Below, piece by piece: positions 61,112 to 64,000 of a stretch of 64,000 bases of DNA. The notes below the pieces were generated by a model. That model was not told where the DNA came from. It saw nothing but the letters and a program-made list of their open reading frames with translations, and made no database searches. The stretch lies in NCBI RefSeq assembly GCF_001428745.1, contig NZ_LMIO01000001.1, positions 520,818 through 584,817 of the forward strand, read 5' to 3'. Positions within the stretch are counted from its first letter, which is position 1, and each line of letters opens with the position of its first letter. Source of the stretch: Leifsonia sp. Root227. GTDB taxonomy: Bacteria > Actinomycetota > Actinomycetes > Actinomycetales > Microbacteriaceae. Position numbers and translations under genes: made by a program.

Positions 61112-61441
61112 ATGCCTCGGGAGCGAACCGGACCGAACCCGGTCACTGGCGCTGGGCGCCCAGCCCGGCAACCCCCGAACCACGGCGCAGGCGCAGACTG
61201 GCTAGCTGAACCCATCGATGACCCGATTCAGGAAGCAGCGCGCCAGTTCGCACTGAACCTGCAACGCGGTATCACCAAGAAGTGGGGCAACGTCAGCGGA
61301 CGCCGGTCAGCCGAGCTGCTCGGGGTCGATCACAACACACTCCGCAAAGTTCTCCTCGGAATGACCTACCCAGACCTCCCATTCATCGTGACAGTGGAGT
61401 CGCATCTAGGTCGACGACTCTGGCCAACCCGAATGCGTTGA
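61112..61441 (+). CDS. Small helix-turn-helix protein 2
   Basis: A 109-residue protein with a disordered Pro/Arg-rich start, then AARQFALNLQRGITKKWG and an XRE-like helix-turn-helix (RRSAELLGVDHNTLRKVLLGMTYPDLPFIVTVESHLGRRLWP). It ends like the previous protein (RLWP), 44 bp downstream of it. DNA binding is inferred from the fold pattern only. Confidence 0.6.
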   Translation: MPRERTGPNPVTGAGRPARQPPNHGAGADWLAEPIDDPIQEAARQFALNLQRGITKKWGNVSGRRSAELLGVDHNTLRKVLLGMTYPDLPFIVTVESHLGRRLWPTRMR

Positions 61442-61514
61442 ACCCGCGTCCGATGTCTTCGATATTGTCGTAGACAAGTCGCAGGAAAACGCATCGACAA
61501 AGGGGGATCGCCAA

Positions 61515-61682
61515 ATGGCGACGTTCAAGATCACGACGGGCACCAAATCACACATTGATGTAGACGCCAACGAATACCGAATCGGTGATCAGTTCATCAA
61601 CTTCTACGACGACAGAGGAGCCCAGGTTTACACCATCGGCGCCCAGTACGTTTACTCCATCCGGCGGGAAGACTCGAAATAA
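61515..61682 (+). CDS. Small 55-residue protein of unknown function
   Basis: An ATG-started ORF too short for most gene callers, beginning MATFKITTGTKSHIDVDANE with a predicted beta-rich sequence (YRIGDQFINFYDD, QVYTIGAQYVYSI). An AAAGGGGGATC segment lies upstream. It looks like a compact single-domain protein resembling phage or mobile-element small proteins. No family is recognised. Confidence 0.55.
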   Translation: MATFKITTGTKSHIDVDANEYRIGDQFINFYDDRGAQVYTIGAQYVYSIRREDSK

Positions 61683-61698
61683 GCCACGGTGAGCTCTC

Positions 61699-62721
61699 TT
61701 GCCAAATGGCGGACAAGCAAACGCATCTAAATTCGGAACCCGTCTGACCAGCGACAAGGCCGCCGGAGAACAAGACAACCGGCAGGAACCAACGAATAGA
61801 CGCGCAAGGTTCCTCGTTGCCGCAGCCATCGGCGTACTAGGTTTTGCGCTTCTGTTCGTGTCGTGGGCTCTAAGAGAGCTAGACCCGTGGACAAGCTCGA
61901 CGTTGAGTAACGTCGCAGTCGCTGTAATCCTTCTGAGCCCCGCCGAGCTAACCATCGCCTGGATACGCAACGGATTCCGCCGAATAGAATCGGCGGCGCA
62001 AGACGCACTTGCCACGGCCGACGAAGCTAAGCAGACCGCCAACGCCACCGCTCAGAGCCTGGCGGACGTTCGGAACTTACTAGTCCAACGCCAAGAAGAC
62101 GACCTCGAAGAAATCAAAGACAAGTATCGGAAGCTCGCCGCCAACTCGTCACGGGACACCCTCATCGATGCACTCCGATCCGCCACCTCGGACAGATTGA
62201 TCACCGCAGCAGGTGTACGTTCACCGATCTGGGAAACCAACCTCCACTACAGATACGTCATCGACGGAGACGGTGGCGAGCTTGAAGTGCGCATTGAAGA
62301 AGACGACGGGACGATTGTCTCCAAGCACGTATGGGACAGCGGTGAAGAAGCAGCAGAGTTCTACCAGCGCCTGGTTCTCGCAGTTCGAGACACGGGCGAA
62401 GATCGCGGAACCGGACTCAACCTCCCAACGCATTCAGTCGAAGAGCTGTCCAAAATCCTCGTCGACGTTGTGCACCTACGGTCACAGGAACCAATGGGAC
62501 ATCGGAGCTCCCTGCAAAAGATCATCGAGAGGGTCGACGGTTGGTACTTTACAGAACGCTACGTCATCGCAGCAGAGCAGCTCAGCTACACCATCCGCAT
62601 AGAAGACCTGCATCGAATGGACTGGGAAGAGCACCTTCGAAACAGAGGGTGGTACGACGCGGCGATCGCGATCCCTTTCGCGCGACGGCTCTACGGAATA
62701 ACGAAGCAGGGATCGCGGTGA
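61699..62721 (+). CDS. Membrane-anchored coiled-coil protein of unknown function
   Basis: A 340-residue protein (TTG 61699). Two N-terminal membrane helices (FLVAAAIGVLGFALLFVSWAL and SNVAVAVILLSPAELTIAWI) are followed by a coiled coil (about 92-142, ALATADEAKQTANATAQSL) and a mixed C-terminal domain (about 150-340) without recognised motifs. The lower-GC codon use distinguishes it from the core genes. It closes the accessory islet on the right. Confidence 0.6.
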   Translation: MPNGGQANASKFGTRLTSDKAAGEQDNRQEPTNRRARFLVAAAIGVLGFALLFVSWALRELDPWTSSTLSNVAVAVILLSPAELTIAWIRNGFRRIESAAQDALATADEAKQTANATAQSLADVRNLLVQRQEDDLEEIKDKYRKLAANSSRDTLIDALRSATSDRLITAAGVRSPIWETNLHYRYVIDGDGGELEVRIEEDDGTIVSKHVWDSGEEAAEFYQRLVLAVRDTGEDRGTGLNLPTHSVEELSKILVDVVHLRSQEPMGHRSSLQKIIERVDGWYFTERYVIAAEQLSYTIRIEDLHRMDWEEHLRNRGWYDAAIAIPFARRLYGITKQGSR

Positions 62722-62835
62722 GAAATGGGCGCCAGACGACGACACGCCGGCATGCGCGGCGACACGCCGAAGAGCCGTTCGCCCCCCATTGAACCAGGGC
62801 TCACACAAAGCTGGTCAAACGGCGGAGAAACCTAG

Positions 62836-62932
62836 TGTCACCAAGCTGATTGCCGCGCGTATGTGCCGGTCGGATGCGAGAAATGTCACCAAGGGTGATT
62901 GGAATGTCAGGGCCGATGCGAGCCGACACGAA
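62836..62932. repeat. Imperfect tandem repeat of about 48 bp
   Basis: Two copies start TGTCACCAAG and both contain a GATGCGAG segment (62836-62883 and 62884-62932). A third partial ATCACCAA follows at 62960. TGTCA-type repeats near one edge of an islet resemble recombinase-binding sites at transposon ends, which is inference. Confidence 0.45.
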
Positions 62933-62981
62933 TGTCGGTGGTTCCGCATAAAATCCGGGTATCACCAAAAAAGTTTGAAAA

Positions 62982-62995
62982 CACTACATGTAGTG
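62982..62995. promoter_or_regulatory. Perfect 14-bp palindrome
   Basis: CACTACATGTAGTG is a perfect palindrome directly beside a second inverted repeat (62997-63014) upstream of the 27-residue peptide gene. Confidence 0.65.
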
Positions 62996-62996
62996 G

Positions 62997-63014
62997 AATG
63001 ACAATCGTGTCATT
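62997..63014. promoter_or_regulatory. Inverted repeat upstream of the peptide gene
   Basis: AATGACA and TGTCATT form a perfect 7-bp inverted repeat around ATCG. A TATAGT -10-like element follows at 63022-63027, so the repeat sits close to the -35 position. Confidence 0.65.
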
Positions 63015-63079
63015 CGGGTTATATAGTGGGTGAACACCGCAAGACGCGGAGTGCAACGAGACTTCTAGGGGAGGCCATC

Positions 63080-63163
63080 ATGGACTACGAAAGCGACAGT
63101 GTTGGCGGCTACTCGGTTCCCGTCGACCCCATGGACCTGCTGCAGTGCGACAGCTGCCAGTAG
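63080..63163 (+). CDS. 27-residue peptide with C-terminal CxxC
   Basis: A short ORF with a strong GGGGAGGCC ribosome site before the ATG. The peptide begins MDYESDSVGGYSVPVDPMD and ends LLQCDSCQ, with two cysteines two residues apart. It is acidic at the front with no signal peptide. It is monocistronic: palindromes lie upstream and a near-perfect terminator follows 17 bp after the stop. It could be a secreted or modified peptide precursor, a metal-binding peptide or a leader. The function is not known to me. Confidence 0.6.
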   Translation: MDYESDSVGGYSVPVDPMDLLQCDSCQ

Positions 63164-63180
63164 GCAGCAGCACCAGCACG

Positions 63181-63212
63181 AGAACCCCGGTGGCTTCGGC
63201 CGCCGGGGTTCT
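63181..63212 (+). terminator. Terminator after the peptide gene
   Basis: AGAACCCCGGTGGC pairs with GCCGCCGGGGTTCT (one G-T wobble) around a TTCG tetraloop, followed by TCTTTG. It is a classical strong intrinsic terminator. Confidence 0.9.
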
Positions 63213-63321
63213 TCTTTGTGTGGGGGACGTCCCGCCGAGCAGGCGCGGCCGAACGGCTCTGTCGAGCTGCGCCGCGAAGCGGGCGACCGGCCGGTTCTGC
63301 GGGCATCCGTAGAATGGGCGG

Positions 63322-63768
63322 GTGGCAGTGAACCCAGAGTTGCAGGGGCGGACGTTCGCCCCGACCAGTCCCTATCTCGTCGGGCGGGAGAAGATCCGCG
63401 AATTCGCGCGGGCCGTTCTCGCCACCAACCCGATCAGTTTCGACGTCGAGGCTGCGCACGCGGCCGGACACGCCGACCTGGTCGCACCGCCGACGTTCCC
63501 GGTGGTGGTTCAGGAGCAGACACTCGCGCAACTGCTGGCCGAACCGGATGCGGGCATCGACTTCAGCCGTGTGGTGCACGGCGACCAGCGGTTCAGCTAC
63601 ACGCGCCCCGTCGTCGCGGGTGACGAGCTGACCGCGACCCTCACCGTCACCAGCGTCAAATCACTCGGCGCGCACGCGATGGTCACGGCCGAGTCCGTCA
63701 TCGTCGACGCGGACGGCGAGCATGTCGTCACCGCCGTATCCACCCTGGTCGTTCGAGGAGACGAGTGA
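63322..63768 (+). CDS. UPF0336/HadA-like MaoC N-terminal dehydratase subunit
   Basis: A 148-residue hotdog protein of the HadA/HadC type, the stabilising subunit of (3R)-hydroxyacyl dehydratase heterodimers. It has the family start GRTFAPTSPYLVGREKIREFARA and PTFPVVVQEQ. No catalytic Asp-His dyad is expected in this subunit. The start is GTG 63322. The catalytic partner begins at its stop codon (TGATG). In Actinobacteria the pair usually precedes murB. Confidence 0.85.
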   Translation: MAVNPELQGRTFAPTSPYLVGREKIREFARAVLATNPISFDVEAAHAAGHADLVAPPTFPVVVQEQTLAQLLAEPDAGIDFSRVVHGDQRFSYTRPVVAGDELTATLTVTSVKSLGAHAMVTAESVIVDADGEHVVTAVSTLVVRGDE

Positions 63769-64000
63769 TGCCCGAGTTCGACACCCTCGCCGTCGGTGAC
63801 GTCGTCGCCGAGCAGAGCTACCACCTCACGCGCGACACCCTCGTGCGCTACGCCGGTGCATCCGGCGACTTCAACCCCATCCACTACCGCGACGACATCG
63901 CGACGTCCGTCGGTCTCCCCGGCGTCATCGCTCACGGGATGCTCACGATGGGTCTCGCTGTGCAGCCGGTCGTCGACTGGGCGGGCGACCCCGCACGCGT
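63768..64000 (+). CDS. HadB-like MaoC dehydratase, cut by the window edge
   Basis: The first 77 residues are present. The hydratase motif YAGASGDFNPIHYRD followed by GVIAHGMLTMG carries the catalytic Asp and His, as in HadB. It overlaps the preceding subunit by one base and forms a heterodimeric dehydratase with it. The C-terminus lies beyond 64000. Confidence 0.85.
   Translation, partial: MPEFDTLAVGDVVAEQSYHLTRDTLVRYAGASGDFNPIHYRDDIATSVGLPGVIAHGMLTMGLAVQPVVDWAGDPAR

Noticed and set aside
1-64000. CRISPR arrays, rRNA operons and integrase/transposase genes
   Set aside because: No regularly spaced direct repeats of 25-40 bp, no rRNA-like sequence and no DDE, tyrosine or serine recombinase motif was seen on either strand.

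Overview
This is a high-GC actinobacterial chromosome segment, most likely from the Microbacteriaceae (Leifsonia/Microbacterium-like). The reasons are the GC-rich third positions, GTG and TTG starts, ATGA-type start/stop overlaps, lipoprotein-anchored binding proteins, a DUF7882-type small protein, and a UPF0336/MaoC dehydratase pair at the right end. No rRNA, tRNA or CRISPR array is visible, and no intact transposase gene.

Layout. 0.5-5 kb: an orphan CmtR-like metal sensor, a decayed beta-helix gene, a DUF7882 protein and a three-gene envelope operon (DUF883-like, holin-like/DUF1469, DUF3618). 5.2-15.6 kb: an iron/siderophore locus with an AraC regulator, a heterodimeric ABC exporter whose two halves carry complementary defects, and a FecCD-FecE-FecB importer with two binding lipoproteins and a siderophore-interacting reductase behind a strong DtxR/IdeR-type iron box. 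15.8-25.4 kb: an IclR remnant, then a LacI-controlled sugar locus (mannose-6-phosphate isomerase-like, putative glycoside hydrolase, LacI, sorbitol-type dehydrogenase, CUT1 importer) with four matching operator palindromes. 25.6-28.2 kb: a TetR gene, two SDR genes and a 49-residue membrane protein whose gene contains a perfect 20-bp hairpin. 28.4-37.6 kb: a SorC-controlled pentose/tetritol-type locus (SDR, RpiB-like isomerase, DhaK-DhaL kinase, Rbs-type importer, FGGY kinase) resembling D-threitol catabolism.

38.8-57.2 kb is the most unusual part. A HutC-type GntR regulator sits among a CUT1 sugar importer, an FGGY-like kinase, sugar-type dehydrogenases (Gfo/Idh/MocA, AroE-like, four SDRs) and an acyl-CoA toolkit (ThDP-dependent lyase, CaiB/BaiF CoA-transferase, type I CoA-transferase pair plus a shortened third subunit, MaoC hydratase, and two double-hotdog proteins lacking the catalytic His). 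GntR-type half sites recur at its promoters. I read this as an undescribed catabolic pathway that takes up a polyhydroxylated substrate and finishes its breakdown as CoA thioesters. The substrate is unknown.

57.3-63 kb is an accessory islet of hypothetical genes: a four-gene minus-strand operon, divergent small HTH proteins, a 55-residue protein, a membrane coiled-coil protein, tandem repeats, and finally a 27-residue peptide gene with strong palindromes upstream and a strong terminator. Core genes (hadA/hadB-like MaoC pair) resume at 63.3 kb.
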